From NCBI GenBank assembly GCA_964448675.1, contig CAYUZU010000028.1:1-64000 (forward strand): a DNA stretch of 64,000 bases. Direction: 5' to 3'. This document shows, piece after piece, positions 51,879 to 60,696 of this stretch. Both the position numbers and the translations under genes were made by a program. This stretch comes from CAYUZU01 sp964448675 (lineage in GTDB: Bacteria > Planctomycetota > Phycisphaerae > UBA1845 > Fen-1342). The notes beneath the pieces are model-generated. The model saw nothing but the letters and a program-made list of their open reading frames with translations. It did not search any database and was not told the origin of the DNA. The first letter of the stretch is position 1; each line of letters starts with the position of its first letter.

Positions 51879-53588
51879 ATGGCAGGATTGAGCACCAGGA
51901 AGTGGATCGGCGCCGCCTTGGCGCTGCTCGTGACGGCGGGGGTCGTGGCCCAGGGGAACGAGCGGACGCCCGCGTTCCGCGGCTTCTGGGCTGACGCCTT
52001 CCATAGTGGCTTCAAGAGCCACAGCCAGATCAACGCGCTGGTTGCGCGGGCCCAGACCGGCAACTACAACGCAATCATCGCCGAGGTGCTGGCGTACCAG
52101 GACACCGGCCCCGGCGGGCATGGGGCGTACTGGAACTCCAGCCTTGTTCCCAAGGCGTCGGACATCTCCGCCGGCTTCGATCCGCTGGCCGTGCTGGTGA
52201 ACGCGGCGCATGCGGCCGATATCGAGGTGCACGCCTGGATCGTGCCCTTCCGCGCGAGCACGAGCTGGCCGCCGAGCGGGAACGCCACGCTGGTCGCGCA
52301 CCCCGAGTGGTTCATGGTGCCGATCGACGACATGGGCAGCGGGCCGTCCGAGGTGGCCGGCTATTACACGCTCGATCCCGGCTCGCCCGACGTGCAGCAG
52401 TACCTGGTCGACATCGTGCGCGAACTGGTGAGCAACTACGACATCGACGGGATCAACCTGGACTACATCCGCTATGTGCAGGTGGACGCCGGCTATCCGG
52501 CGGACGAGACGTATGCCAAGTCGTCGCTGGCACGATTCCGCGAGCTGGAATGGTACAGCGGGACGCCGCCGCCCACCGGCTTCACGCCGTGGAACGACTT
52601 CCGCCGCCAGACCATCAGCGAGCTGGTGCGGCGGCTGCACGTGGAAATCCCGCAGATCACGGGCAATCCGCGCCAGCCGGTGGCCCTGACGGCGGATCTG
52701 ATCACGTGGGGCAACGCGCCGAGCAACTTCATCTACTCGGATGCGTACGCGTTGCACCAGGACTTCCAGCACTGGTTCGCGCAGGGCTGGCTCGATGCGG
52801 GCATCCCGATGAACTACAAGCGCGAGCACGATGGTGCCCAGGCGGCGTGGTATCGCAACTGGGTCAACGCCGTCATCGGCATGGCCAACGGGCGGCACGT
52901 GTATTGTGGTCAGGGCAACTACCTCAACAGCAAGGCCAACAGCGTGACGCAGTTGTCGTATTGCCTGGGCGTGGGGGCGGACGGGACGTGCAACTACTCG
53001 TACTACGGCACGGCGGACGAAAACCTCGACGGCAACTGGGAGAACGACTGGACCTGGTACAACTACGTCTCGGCCAACCTCTTCACGACCAGCGTGCCGC
53101 TGCCGGCGATGCCGTGGCGCGACCCGGCGACGGCGACGGAGGGTGTCGTGTGGGGTCGGGCGGCGGATCCGGTGACGGATGCGCCGATCGACGGGGCGCT
53201 GGTTCAGCTCGGTGGCGTGGGCGCGGCGCGGACGGACGGCAACGGGTACTACGCGATCACGCGCGTGCCGGCGGCCCCGGCCGGTACGAACTACGTGCTG
53301 ACGGCGGACATGTGGGATTGTGCACAGATCACGGTCGACGACGTGGTGGCGCTGCCGGGGAGCTTCGTGCGGGTCGATCTCGACCTGTGCAGCAGCCAGA
53401 TCCTGGGCGATATGAACCAGGACACCGCGATCGACATGGATGACCTGTGGGAGCTGCTGTTCTGCCTGCAGGGGCCGGGTCACACGTTCGTCGAAGGGAA
53501 CATGTGCCTGCGGGGCGATTTCGACGAGGACGACGGGATCGACCTGGCCGACCTGGCGGGCTTCCAGGTGGTCTTCGAGTCGCGCTGA
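51879..53588 (+). CDS. GHL10-like protein with dockerin-like tail (2)
   Basis: A 569-residue secreted protein of the same architecture as the one at 46.8 kb: signal peptide (about 1-24), GHL10 domain (RTPAFRGFWADAFH, NYDIDGINLDYIRYVQ, GIPMNYKREHD), a carboxypeptidase-regulatory-like sandwich and the two-EF-hand tail with C-x13-C. Overall identity with the first copy looks low outside the motifs, so they diverged long ago. The start chosen has GGGATGAGAAG upstream and opens the signal peptide; the frame runs further upstream without signal-like sequence. A TAGAAT hexamer near 51829-51834 may be its -10 box. Confidence 0.8.
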   Translation: MAGLSTRKWIGAALALLVTAGVVAQGNERTPAFRGFWADAFHSGFKSHSQINALVARAQTGNYNAIIAEVLAYQDTGPGGHGAYWNSSLVPKASDISAGFDPLAVLVNAAHAADIEVHAWIVPFRASTSWPPSGNATLVAHPEWFMVPIDDMGSGPSEVAGYYTLDPGSPDVQQYLVDIVRELVSNYDIDGINLDYIRYVQVDAGYPADETYAKSSLARFRELEWYSGTPPPTGFTPWNDFRRQTISELVRRLHVEIPQITGNPRQPVALTADLITWGNAPSNFIYSDAYALHQDFQHWFAQGWLDAGIPMNYKREHDGAQAAWYRNWVNAVIGMANGRHVYCGQGNYLNSKANSVTQLSYCLGVGADGTCNYSYYGTADENLDGNWENDWTWYNYVSANLFTTSVPLPAMPWRDPATATEGVVWGRAADPVTDAPIDGALVQLGGVGAARTDGNGYYAITRVPAAPAGTNYVLTADMWDCAQITVDDVVALPGSFVRVDLDLCSSQILGDMNQDTAIDMDDLWELLFCLQGPGHTFVEGNMCLRGDFDEDDGIDLADLAGFQVVFESR

Positions 53589-53596
53589 CGGCGGAC

Positions 53597-54592
53597 TCAG
53601 TCCTTGTCTGACGGGGTGGAGACGGTGAAGTCGCGGAACTCGACCTCGGTGTTGCTCCAGGTGCGCAGGCCGACGAGATCGCCGGCGGGGGTGAGGTCGC
53701 CTTCGTAGCTGAGCACCGCGTTGCCATCCTGGTAGGCGGTGAAGTTGCCCTCGGAAACATCGAAGGTGAACTCGTGGAAGTTGCCGGTGTCGAGATCGGC
53801 ATAGACCGGCATCAGCACGCTTTCGCGATCGTTGCTCCACTCGCGCAGGAGATAGGCGCCGCGGCCGTAGCCGGGGTCGTACTGGAAGGTGTAGCCGCTT
53901 ACGCGGTTGCGCTCGTCGAGCCCGGCGCCGAACCACAGGCCCCAGCCCTTGCCCTTCTCGAGGTTGGCCGCGAGATCGACCTGGTAGGACGCGCTGTCGA
54001 CCGGCACGTCCAGGAACGCGCGGTTTTCGCCGCCCCGGTCGTTGCTCATGCCGGTCTCGCCCCAGGCGAACCGGCCGCGGGTGACATTCCAGTGGTCGGA
54101 CTGGCCGTCGCGTAGCGAATCACTGAAGAGAACCGCCGGGTCGCCGCCGCTGCTGCCGGCGGTGCCCCCGGGGCTGTCGGTGCGGGCGAAGCGCCCGGTG
54201 TCGGGGTCGTAGCGGTACTTGTGCCCGGTGGGGGTGTAGCGGTACTGGCGGGCCGCGATCTTCTCCCAGCGTGGATCGGTGACGCCCCGCTCGATCACCT
54301 TGGCGAAGAGCGGGTTGTCCTCGGCGGCGGCGCCTTTGCCCGCGTCGTCGAGCTTGTCGGGGAACGGCGACTGCCCGGCGGCGAGGTTACCGAGCCGCAG
54401 CAGCTTGATGCCGCTGCGCACGCGCGAAGCCGTCGCGATCTCGCTGGCTTGCGTTGCGTCGCCGCGGAGATCGACGAACTGGGGCGTGACCACGGCGGCG
54501 AGCAGGCCGATGATCACGATGACCATGATGAGCTCGACGAGGGTGAAGGCACTGGTTCGGGCGGGGGCGGTCATGAACGGGCTCCGCGTCAA
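53597..54592 (-). CDS. Pseudopilin with appended jelly-roll domain
   Basis: A 331-residue protein. The prepilin segment (SAFTLVELIMVIVIIGLLAAV) places cleavage before Phe with Ala, not Gly, at -1. A GspG-like pilin body runs to about residue 135. A Ser/Gly linker follows, then about 180 residues resembling a LamG/concanavalin-type jelly-roll (LREWSNDRESVLMPVYADL, DVSEGNFTAYQDGNAVLS). Displaying a carbohydrate-binding-like domain on a pseudopilin is unusual. ATG at 54592 or 54574 are both possible. Its tail-to-tail position with the GHL10 gene leaves a gap of 8 bp. Confidence 0.78.
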   Translation of the reverse strand: MTRSPFMTAPARTSAFTLVELIMVIVIIGLLAAVVTPQFVDLRGDATQASEIATASRVRSGIKLLRLGNLAAGQSPFPDKLDDAGKGAAAEDNPLFAKVIERGVTDPRWEKIAARQYRYTPTGHKYRYDPDTGRFARTDSPGGTAGSSGGDPAVLFSDSLRDGQSDHWNVTRGRFAWGETGMSNDRGGENRAFLDVPVDSASYQVDLAANLEKGKGWGLWFGAGLDERNRVSGYTFQYDPGYGRGAYLLREWSNDRESVLMPVYADLDTGNFHEFTFDVSEGNFTAYQDGNAVLSYEGDLTPAGDLVGLRTWSNTEVEFRDFTVSTPSDKD

Positions 54593-54631
54593 GCAAGGCG
54601 TTTCGGTCTGCGAGCCGGCGGTCAGGCGCGG

Positions 54632-56095
54632 TCAATCCGCGAGCACGATGCGGTTGCCGCGGTGGCGGATCGCGAGGCGCAGTGCGCCGTCGGTGGCGCG
54701 GGCCCGCAGCAGAAACTCGGTCGTATCGCGAACGGGTTCGCCGTCGATTCTCTCGATGAGGTCGCCGATCTCGAAGTCGGCCCGGTCGGCGGGCGTGTCG
54801 GGCAGCACCTCGATCACCAGCACGCCGTGCACGGTCTCGTCGACGCGCATCAGCTTGCGGACTTCGGCGCCCAGGTCCACCAGCCGCATCCCGCGCCACA
54901 GGATCGAGCCGCTGCGCATCCAGCTCACTCGGCTGATGTCACGCCGCTGGACCGTGATGTATTGCGGTGGCAGGCGGCGCCCGGTGCGCAGCACCGCCAG
55001 GCGGACCTCGGCCCCCACCGGCGTCTGGCCGACCAGTTCGGCCATCTGGGCCGGGCCGGTGACGGGTTGGTCGTCGAAGCGGCGGATGACGTCGCCAACG
55101 CGGATGTCGGCTTCGGCGGCGGGCCCGCCGGGCTCGACGAGCTGCACGACGACCCCGTCATGTGAGCTCAGGTTGAACAGCTCGCGCTCGTCCTCTTCGG
55201 GGACGCGGACGGTCAGGCCGATGTAGCCGTACTGGACATCCTGGCCTTCGCAGAGCTTCCGGATGACGCGGCACTTGGTGGGCGTCATGGGGATAGCGAA
55301 GCCGATGCCCTCGTCGGCGGGGGCGCGCGTGTGCATCGCGGTAACGACGCCGATGAGCTCGCCTTCGACATTGAACAGTGGGCCGCCCGAGTGACCGGGG
55401 TTTATCGGGGCGGTGGTCTGGATCATGTTGTTGTAGAAGCGGTCGTCGACCTCGCCGAGCCCGGGGAGCTGGCGGCCGAGGTTGGAGACCACGCCGGTGG
55501 CGACGCTGAGCTGGCCGTCGCTGCCGAGGCCGAAGGGGTTGCCGACGACGATGGTCCACTGGCCCCGGGCGACGCGGTCCCACTCGCAGAAGCGGGCGGG
55601 CTGCAGCCCGGTGCGCGCAACGCGCAGGACGGCGAGGTCGCTGCGGGGGTCCGCGGCGTAGACCTGGGCCGGCAGCTCGGTCCCGTCGTGGAAGAGGACC
55701 GTGATCTGGCCCGCGCCCTGGACGACGTGCTCGTTGGTGAGGATCAGGCCGTCGGGATCGACGATGGTGCCGCTGCCGTTGACGACGACGTGGTGCTCGA
55801 GCGTGGCGGGTGGATCGCCGGCGTCGTGCGTGGCCAGGGCGGTGGCGTAGTGGCGCTGGGCCCGGATGCCCACGACGCTGGGGCTGACGTCCGTGACGAC
55901 GCGCTGGAAAGCGCGCTCGATCGCGGCCAGGTCAGGGATGGCCGAGACGGTGAGCCGGTGCGACTCACTGCCGGCGCTCATCCGCGGTGCGAAGCAGATG
56001 GAAAGCAGGAAGATAACGACGGCGACCGCCCACAGGGGGGCGGCGCCGGCACGGCTGCGCAGCGTCTGTGGCAAAAGGGACCTCACGTACTTCAC
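54632..56095 (-). CDS. HtrA/DegP-like periplasmic serine protease with two PDZ domains
   Basis: A 487-residue trypsin-fold protease. An N-terminal anchor (about 20-36) is followed by the protease domain with His123 (TNEHVVQG), Asp153 (RSDLAVL) and Ser236 (NPGHSGGPLF). Two PDZ domains follow (about 300-385 and 400-480), as in DegP. The usual GNSGG around the nucleophile is GHSGG here. It would degrade or refold damaged periplasmic proteins. GTG at 56095 has GAAGG; the longer open frame upstream overlaps recA in antisense. It runs toward the pseudopilin gene, 39 bp away, and the two may be co-transcribed. Confidence 0.88.
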   Translation of the reverse strand: MKYVRSLLPQTLRSRAGAAPLWAVAVVIFLLSICFAPRMSAGSESHRLTVSAIPDLAAIERAFQRVVTDVSPSVVGIRAQRHYATALATHDAGDPPATLEHHVVVNGSGTIVDPDGLILTNEHVVQGAGQITVLFHDGTELPAQVYAADPRSDLAVLRVARTGLQPARFCEWDRVARGQWTIVVGNPFGLGSDGQLSVATGVVSNLGRQLPGLGEVDDRFYNNMIQTTAPINPGHSGGPLFNVEGELIGVVTAMHTRAPADEGIGFAIPMTPTKCRVIRKLCEGQDVQYGYIGLTVRVPEEDERELFNLSSHDGVVVQLVEPGGPAAEADIRVGDVIRRFDDQPVTGPAQMAELVGQTPVGAEVRLAVLRTGRRLPPQYITVQRRDISRVSWMRSGSILWRGMRLVDLGAEVRKLMRVDETVHGVLVIEVLPDTPADRADFEIGDLIERIDGEPVRDTTEFLLRARATDGALRLAIRHRGNRIVLAD

Positions 56096-56249
56096 GGCAC
56101 CTTCCCTACGTTCCGCACGCGCTGGCGCAGAGTCCGTCCCCACTTTCCGGCAAACCAAGCGCGGGTTGCAGGTTTCTTCGGTCAACCGTGGCGGCGTCAT
56201 CAGGAGCGGTTGGCGCCGAACGGGGGGCGCCCCGTCAACCTGCCGGAGC

Positions 56250-57422
56250 TTAGCGTTTACGGGACGTTGTGCCAGCGGCTTTCTTGCTGGAGGTCCGGGT
56301 CGTTTCGGTGCCTGTGCCGGTTGCGGCGCCGACGGGCGCGGGTTCGTCGGCGGACGGGGCGGGGCCTTCGCTTTCGGCTTTGGCGGGCTTGGGGCACTTG
56401 ATGTCGAGCACTTTGGCGCGGATCTCGGCGAGCATGTCGGGGTTGTCGCGAAGAAACTGGCGCGCGTTCTCGCGGCCCTGGCCGAGACGCGTGTCGCCAT
56501 AGCTGAACCACGTGCCCGATTTGGTGATGACGTTCGTGTCGGCGGCGATGTCGAGCAGGTCGCCTTCACCGCTGATGCCGGACTCGAAGAGGATGTCGAA
56601 CTCCGCCTGGCGGAAGGGCGGGGCGACCTTGTTCTTGACCACCTTGGCCCGAATGCGGGCGCCGATGACCTGGTCGCTTTCCTTGAGCATGCCGATGCGG
56701 CGGACGTCGATGCGGACCGAGCTGTAGAACTTCAGCGCCCGGCCGCCGGGCGTCGTTTCCGGGCTGCCGTACATGACGCCGATCTTCTCGCGAATCTGGT
56801 TGATGAAGACGACACAGGTGCGGCTCTTGGAAGCGATTCCGGTGAGCTTCCGCAATGCCTGGCTCATCAGGCGGGCCTGGAGGCCGACGTGCGTGTCGCC
56901 CATCTGGCCTTCCAGTTCAGCCTTTGGGACGAGGGCGGCGACGGAATCGACGGCGATGACGTCGAGCGCGTTGGAGCGGACGAGCAACTCGCAGATCTCG
57001 AGGGCTTCCTCGCCGCTGGAGGGTTGATTCACCATGAGGCCCTCCAGGTTGACGCCCAGCCGCTTGGCCCAGGTGGGGTCGAACGCGTGCTCGACATCGA
57101 TGAAGGCGGCCGAACCGCCGGCCTTCTGGGCTTCGGCGACCACGTGGAGCGTGAGCGTGGTCTTGCCCGAGGATTCGGGTCCGTAGATCTCGATGACGCG
57201 GCCCCGGGGGATGCCGGCGCCGCCCAGGGCGAGGTCGAGCGACAGGGAGCCGGTGGAAACGCCGGCGACACTGGCGCCATGGTCCTCGCCGAGGCACATG
57301 ATGGCGCCTTTGCCGAAGGACTTCTCGATTTGCTGGACGGCGCGGGTGAGAGCTTCGCGGCGGTTGGCTTCGCGCTCGTCGACCATGGTGGCCTCCTTGG
57401 TCACGCTCGTGTTCTTGGCCAT
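56250..57422 (-). CDS. recA: RecA recombinase
   Basis: A 390-residue DNA strand-exchange ATPase. Walker A GPESSGKTT, Walker B and L1 region (LLVRSNALDVIAVDSVAAL), NQIREKIGVMYGSPETTPGG and the L2 loop region are all typical. The N-terminus carries about 15 extra residues ahead of the conserved core, and the C-terminus ends in an Ala/Thr/Lys-rich tail. The first ATG (57422) was kept, since an alternative ATG 12 codons in would also fit the family start. A sigma70-type promoter is visible upstream inside the end of nnrE; no LexA-type box was recognised. Confidence 0.97.
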   Translation of the reverse strand: MAKNTSVTKEATMVDEREANRREALTRAVQQIEKSFGKGAIMCLGEDHGASVAGVSTGSLSLDLALGGAGIPRGRVIEIYGPESSGKTTLTLHVVAEAQKAGGSAAFIDVEHAFDPTWAKRLGVNLEGLMVNQPSSGEEALEICELLVRSNALDVIAVDSVAALVPKAELEGQMGDTHVGLQARLMSQALRKLTGIASKSRTCVVFINQIREKIGVMYGSPETTPGGRALKFYSSVRIDVRRIGMLKESDQVIGARIRAKVVKNKVAPPFRQAEFDILFESGISGEGDLLDIAADTNVITKSGTWFSYGDTRLGQGRENARQFLRDNPDMLAEIRAKVLDIKCPKPAKAESEGPAPSADEPAPVGAATGTGTETTRTSSKKAAGTTSRKR

Positions 57423-57536
57423 GTCAGGTCCCTCGCTGCTGCGTTGGTCGGTGTCGGGGCGCCGGTCCGGATCTGGCGGGCGGGCCGGGCCGCTGGCTGC
57501 GTCCGCGGGCTGAGAACCGGCTCAGCCACTGTCTTC

Positions 57537-57564
57537 ACTATACAAACAAACACCTAACGGTCAA
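57537..57564 (-). promoter_or_regulatory. Sigma70-type promoter of recA
   Basis: On the minus strand TTGACC (57559-57564), 16 nt, TATAGT (57537-57542). The -35 overlaps the nnrE stop codon region. The predicted leader is about 105 nt. Confidence 0.6.
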
Positions 57565-58274
57565 GCCCCCGAGCTCGCTGATTTGTTGCGGCCGGGGATC
57601 AGTTCGGCGGGCATCCCGATGTCGACCACGGCCACGTGCCCGACGAACGGTCGTGCCGCGTCGCTCAGGAAACCCGTTTTGGCCGCCACCATGGTGACGG
57701 TCGCATCGGCGCGGAAGCAGGGGTCGCGCGGCTGGCCGCTGTCGCCGTCCAGGCCGCTGGGGATGTCGACCGCGATTCGGCGGGCACGCGGCGCGTCGTT
57801 CGCCAGGCGGATCAGCTCGGCAACGTGGCTGCGGGGGGCGTCCTTCGAGCCGGTGCCGAGCAGGGCATCCAGGATGAGGGCGGCGCTGGTGGCGGCGTCG
57901 CGAATCGCCGCGAGGTCGGCGTTGGCCTGCAGGCAGGTCACGCCCATGCGCTGCAGGATGCTGTAGTTGGTCGCGGCGTCGCCCTTGAGCTTGTCGGGCG
58001 GGATGGCCAGGGCCAGGTCGATCGGCACGCCGCCGTTGCGCAGGTGGCGCGCGACCACGAAGCCGTCGCCGCCGTTGTTGCCGGGGCCGCAGAGGATGAG
58101 CACGCGGTCGCGGGCCGGGTCGACCAGTCGATCGTAGATGAAGTCGGCGATGTGACGACCGGCGTTTTCCATGAGCACGATGCCCGGGATGCCGACGTGT
58201 TCGATGGCGAGGACGTCGGTCTCGCGGACCTGCTTGCAGGTGAGGGCCTCGCCCGCGGGATAGGGAATGGGCAT
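57561..58274 (-). CDS. nnrE: NAD(P)H-hydrate epimerase
   Basis: A 237-residue YjeF N-terminal-type protein that repairs the R form of hydrated NAD(P)H. GPGNNGGDGFVVARHL and DALLGTGSKDAPR mark the Rossmann-like core, and VAVDIPSGLDGDSG the substrate loop. Many bacteria fuse this to the ADP/ATP-dependent NAD(P)HX dehydratase (YjeF_C); here only the epimerase half exists and no dehydratase gene is adjacent. ATG at 58274 has GGAG upstream; the longer frame adds non-conserved residues. It lies 138 bp upstream of recA on the same strand, with a promoter for recA in its last codons. Confidence 0.9.
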   Translation of the reverse strand: MPIPYPAGEALTCKQVRETDVLAIEHVGIPGIVLMENAGRHIADFIYDRLVDPARDRVLILCGPGNNGGDGFVVARHLRNGGVPIDLALAIPPDKLKGDAATNYSILQRMGVTCLQANADLAAIRDAATSAALILDALLGTGSKDAPRSHVAELIRLANDAPRARRIAVDIPSGLDGDSGQPRDPCFRADATVTMVAAKTGFLSDAARPFVGHVAVVDIGMPAELIPGRNKSASSGA

Positions 58275-58304
58275 GGCGTTGCTCCTTCGGTCGTGACGCA
58301 GTCC

Positions 58305-58333
58305 ACGATACTGACGCCCGGGCCGAAATTCAA
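58305..58333 (-). promoter_or_regulatory. Candidate promoter of nnrE
   Basis: On the minus strand TTGAAT (58328-58333), 17 nt, TATCGT (58305-58310), leaving a leader of about 25 nt before the ATG at 58274. Confidence 0.4.
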
Positions 58334-58435
58334 AAGGCAAAACGCGGCAAGGCACGGCGTACGGCTGACGGCGCGCAGTGCCGCCTCACGCGATTGCCCG
58401 GCTCCTGCAGGTATGTCGCGCGGGCCGCCGGCGGG

Positions 58436-59068
58436 TTACTTGCCGGGGCCGGCCTTGCGCAGCAGGCCCTGCTCGGCGAGGTAGTCGAGCACGACCTGGG
58501 CTGCCTGCTCGGGGGGCAGCTGGCTGGTGTCGAGCACGATCTCGGGGCGCAGCGGCTCTTCGTATGGTGCCGAGATGCCGGTGAATTCCTTGATCTCGCC
58601 GGCGCGGGCCTTCTTGTAAAGGCCCTTGGGGTCGCGTTTCTCGCAGACGTCGATGGGGGCGCGGACGTAGACCTCGATGAAGGGCAGGCCGGCCTCCTTG
58701 TGGATCTTGCGGGCGTTGTCGCGATCGGCGCGGTAGGGGCTGATGAAGCTGGTGCAGGTCAGCACGCCGGCGTCGGCGAAGAGCTTGGCGACCTCGCCGA
58801 TGCGGCGGATGTTCTCCTCGCGGTCCTCGGGGGAGAAGCCGAGGTTCTTGTTGAGGCCGTGGCGGATGTTGTCGCCGTCGAGCACGTAGGCGAGGTGGTT
58901 GCGTTCGACCAGGGCGTGTTCGAGGGTGAACGCGACGGTGCTCTTGCCGCAGCCGCTGAGCCCGGTGAACCAGATGGTGGCGCCGCGCTGGCGCAGCAGG
59001 GCGTGGCGCTGCTCGCGCTCGACGTGGCCCTCGTGCCAGGTGATGTTGGTGGCTTTGCGCTCGCTCAT
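58436..59068 (-). CDS. cysC: Adenylylsulfate (APS) kinase
   Basis: A 210-residue kinase that phosphorylates APS to PAPS. The P-loop is GLSGCGKST (most homologues have GSGKS); YVLDGDNIRHGLNKNLGFSPEDREENIRRIGEVA and TSFISPYRADR match the family. PAPS serves sulfonation or sulfate assimilation. It follows cysK after a single base, so both belong to one operon, yet no sulfate adenylyltransferase, PAPS reductase or sulfite reductase is present in this window. The ATG lies 1 bp after the cysK stop, with its ribosome site inside cysK. Confidence 0.93.
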   Translation of the reverse strand: MSERKATNITWHEGHVEREQRHALLRQRGATIWFTGLSGCGKSTVAFTLEHALVERNHLAYVLDGDNIRHGLNKNLGFSPEDREENIRRIGEVAKLFADAGVLTCTSFISPYRADRDNARKIHKEAGLPFIEVYVRAPIDVCEKRDPKGLYKKARAGEIKEFTGISAPYEEPLRPEIVLDTSQLPPEQAAQVVLDYLAEQGLLRKAGPGK

Positions 59069-59069
59069 G

Positions 59070-60014
59070 TCACTCCTGTTCGAACAAAGGCGTCGACAAG
59101 TACCGCTCGCCTGCGGAGGCGAGAATCACGACAATCATCTTACCGCTGTTTTCCGGGCGCTGCGCTACCTCGTTGGCCGCACACAGGGCCGCCCCCGAGC
59201 TGATGCCGCAGAGAATCCCCTCTTCGGCCGCGGCGCGGCGTGCCCACGCGAACGCGTCGTCATTGCTGACTTGCGCGACATCGTCGACGACGTCGAGATT
59301 GAGGATGTGCGGGATAAAGCCGGCGCCGATGCCCTGGATCTTGTGTGGGCCGGGCTCGAGCGGCTGGCCGGCGCGCTGCTGGCTGATCACCGGCGAATGT
59401 ACCGGCTCGACCGCGACGCACTGGAACGACGACTTGCGCTGCTTGAGGGTCTCACCCACGCCCGTGATCGTCCCGCCTGTGCCGACGCCGGCGACCAGGA
59501 TGTCGGCCGCGCCGTCACTGTCGTTCCAGATCTCCTCGGCGGTGGTCTTGCGGTGGATCTCGACGTTGGCCGGGTTCTTGAACTGCTGTGGCATGAAGGC
59601 GCCGGCGATGTCGGCGACGATCTCCTCGGCCTTGGCGACGGCCCCCTTCATCCCCTGGGGGGCCTCGGTAAGCACGAGCTCGGCCCCGAGTTGGCGCAGG
59701 ACGCGGCGGCGCTCGATGCTCATGCTCTCGGGCATGGTCAGGACGAGCTTCAGGCCCTTGGCGGCACACACGAATGCCAGCGCGATGCCCGTATTGCCGG
59801 AGGTCGGCTCGACGATGGTCGTGTCGGGTTTGATCGCGCCTTCGCGCAGGCCGGCCTCGATCATGCTGACGCCGATGCGGTCCTTGACGCTCTTGAGCGG
59901 GTTCGAAAACTCCAGCTTGGCGTAGACGTTGGCGTCCGACTGGATGATGTTGTTGATGCGCACCATGGGCGTGTTGCCGATGGCGGCGGTTGCACTGTCG
60001 TATAAACGGCCCAT
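59070..60014 (-). CDS. cysK: Cysteine synthase (O-acetylserine sulfhydrylase)
   Basis: A 314-residue PLP enzyme that makes cysteine from O-acetylserine and sulfide. Lys44 in NPLKSVKDR binds PLP, TSGNTGIAL contacts the substrate, and GTGGTITG holds the phosphate. The sequence is CysK-like rather than cystathionine beta-synthase. ATG at 60014 has a strong GGAAGGAGA upstream; the frame continues farther but without conserved sequence. It is transcribed in the same direction as the Rrf2-type regulator 0.7 kb upstream, which may control it. Confidence 0.94.
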   Translation of the reverse strand: MGRLYDSATAAIGNTPMVRINNIIQSDANVYAKLEFSNPLKSVKDRIGVSMIEAGLREGAIKPDTTIVEPTSGNTGIALAFVCAAKGLKLVLTMPESMSIERRRVLRQLGAELVLTEAPQGMKGAVAKAEEIVADIAGAFMPQQFKNPANVEIHRKTTAEEIWNDSDGAADILVAGVGTGGTITGVGETLKQRKSSFQCVAVEPVHSPVISQQRAGQPLEPGPHKIQGIGAGFIPHILNLDVVDDVAQVSNDDAFAWARRAAAEEGILCGISSGAALCAANEVAQRPENSGKMIVVILASAGERYLSTPLFEQE

Positions 60015-60130
60015 GAACAGTCTCCTTCCTTCCGAAACACCCTCGTAGCGGGCATCTTCGTGCTGTGCCAAATCGGTGTCAAACCGCGCCCGACCCGGGA
60101 GGCGCGGCAAGAAGCTCGCGCTGCACCGCC

Positions 60131-60493
60131 TCAGGAGGTGTAGGGGGTGTCCTGGGGGTAGGCGATCATTTCGATCCAGTTGTCGCCCGGCGCCCGCAGG
60201 TAGAAGCTCCTCGTCCCGTCGCGGTGGGTGCGTACCTCGACACCGTGCTCGGCGGCCAGGCGCTCGAGGTCGGCTTCGCTGACGCGCCAGGCGACGTGCG
60301 CCGGGTGCTTCTGGTTCTGAATCAAAGCGAGCTTTGTGCCGTTCACGGCCAGAAACGCCCAGCTGTCGTCCTGGTAGAGCACCTCGCAGCCCGGCACGGT
60401 GCGGGAATACCATGCGACGGCGTCGGCAACGTCGGGCACCTGCTGGGCGACGTGGTCAAACTGCAGGTCGAGCTGTTGTCTTGTCTGCGACAT
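60131..60493 (-). CDS. VOC-family (glyoxalase-like) protein
   Basis: A 120-residue protein of the vicinal-oxygen-chelate fold: paired beta-alpha-beta-beta-beta units are visible as FDHVAQQVPDVADAVAWY, then FLAVNGTKLALIQ and PAHVAWRVSEADLERL. Metal residues His and Glu (HVAWRV, WIEMIAY) are plausible. The substrate cannot be predicted. GAGGGAG precedes the ATG, and TACAAT lies about 35 nt upstream as a candidate -10 box. It stands between cysK and the Rrf2 gene on the same strand. Confidence 0.8.
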   Translation of the reverse strand: MSQTRQQLDLQFDHVAQQVPDVADAVAWYSRTVPGCEVLYQDDSWAFLAVNGTKLALIQNQKHPAHVAWRVSEADLERLAAEHGVEVRTHRDGTRSFYLRAPGDNWIEMIAYPQDTPYTS

Positions 60494-60696
60494 GCGCCAC
60501 TCCCTCTATTTGATAGCCCCGTGTCGATTGTAGCGCGACCCGTGCGGATCGCAGGGCGGGAGGAAGACGTCGGCCGCCGGCGACAACGGGGCGGCGGTGA
60601 TCGCCGGCGCGGGGCCTGGATTGGCGCGAAGGCACCGCGCTCGTGGCGCGACCAGCGTCGAGCGGCGGAACCAACTGGAGCTGATTATCGGGCGAG

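Noticed and set aside
46817..53588. Cellulosome interpretation of the dockerin-like tails
   Set aside because: No cohesin or scaffoldin is present, and the C-x13-C linker differs from type I dockerins.
57423..57560. SOS (LexA) box before recA
   Set aside because: Neither CTGT-N8-ACAG nor GAAC-N4-GTTC was found; only a plain sigma70-type promoter is visible.
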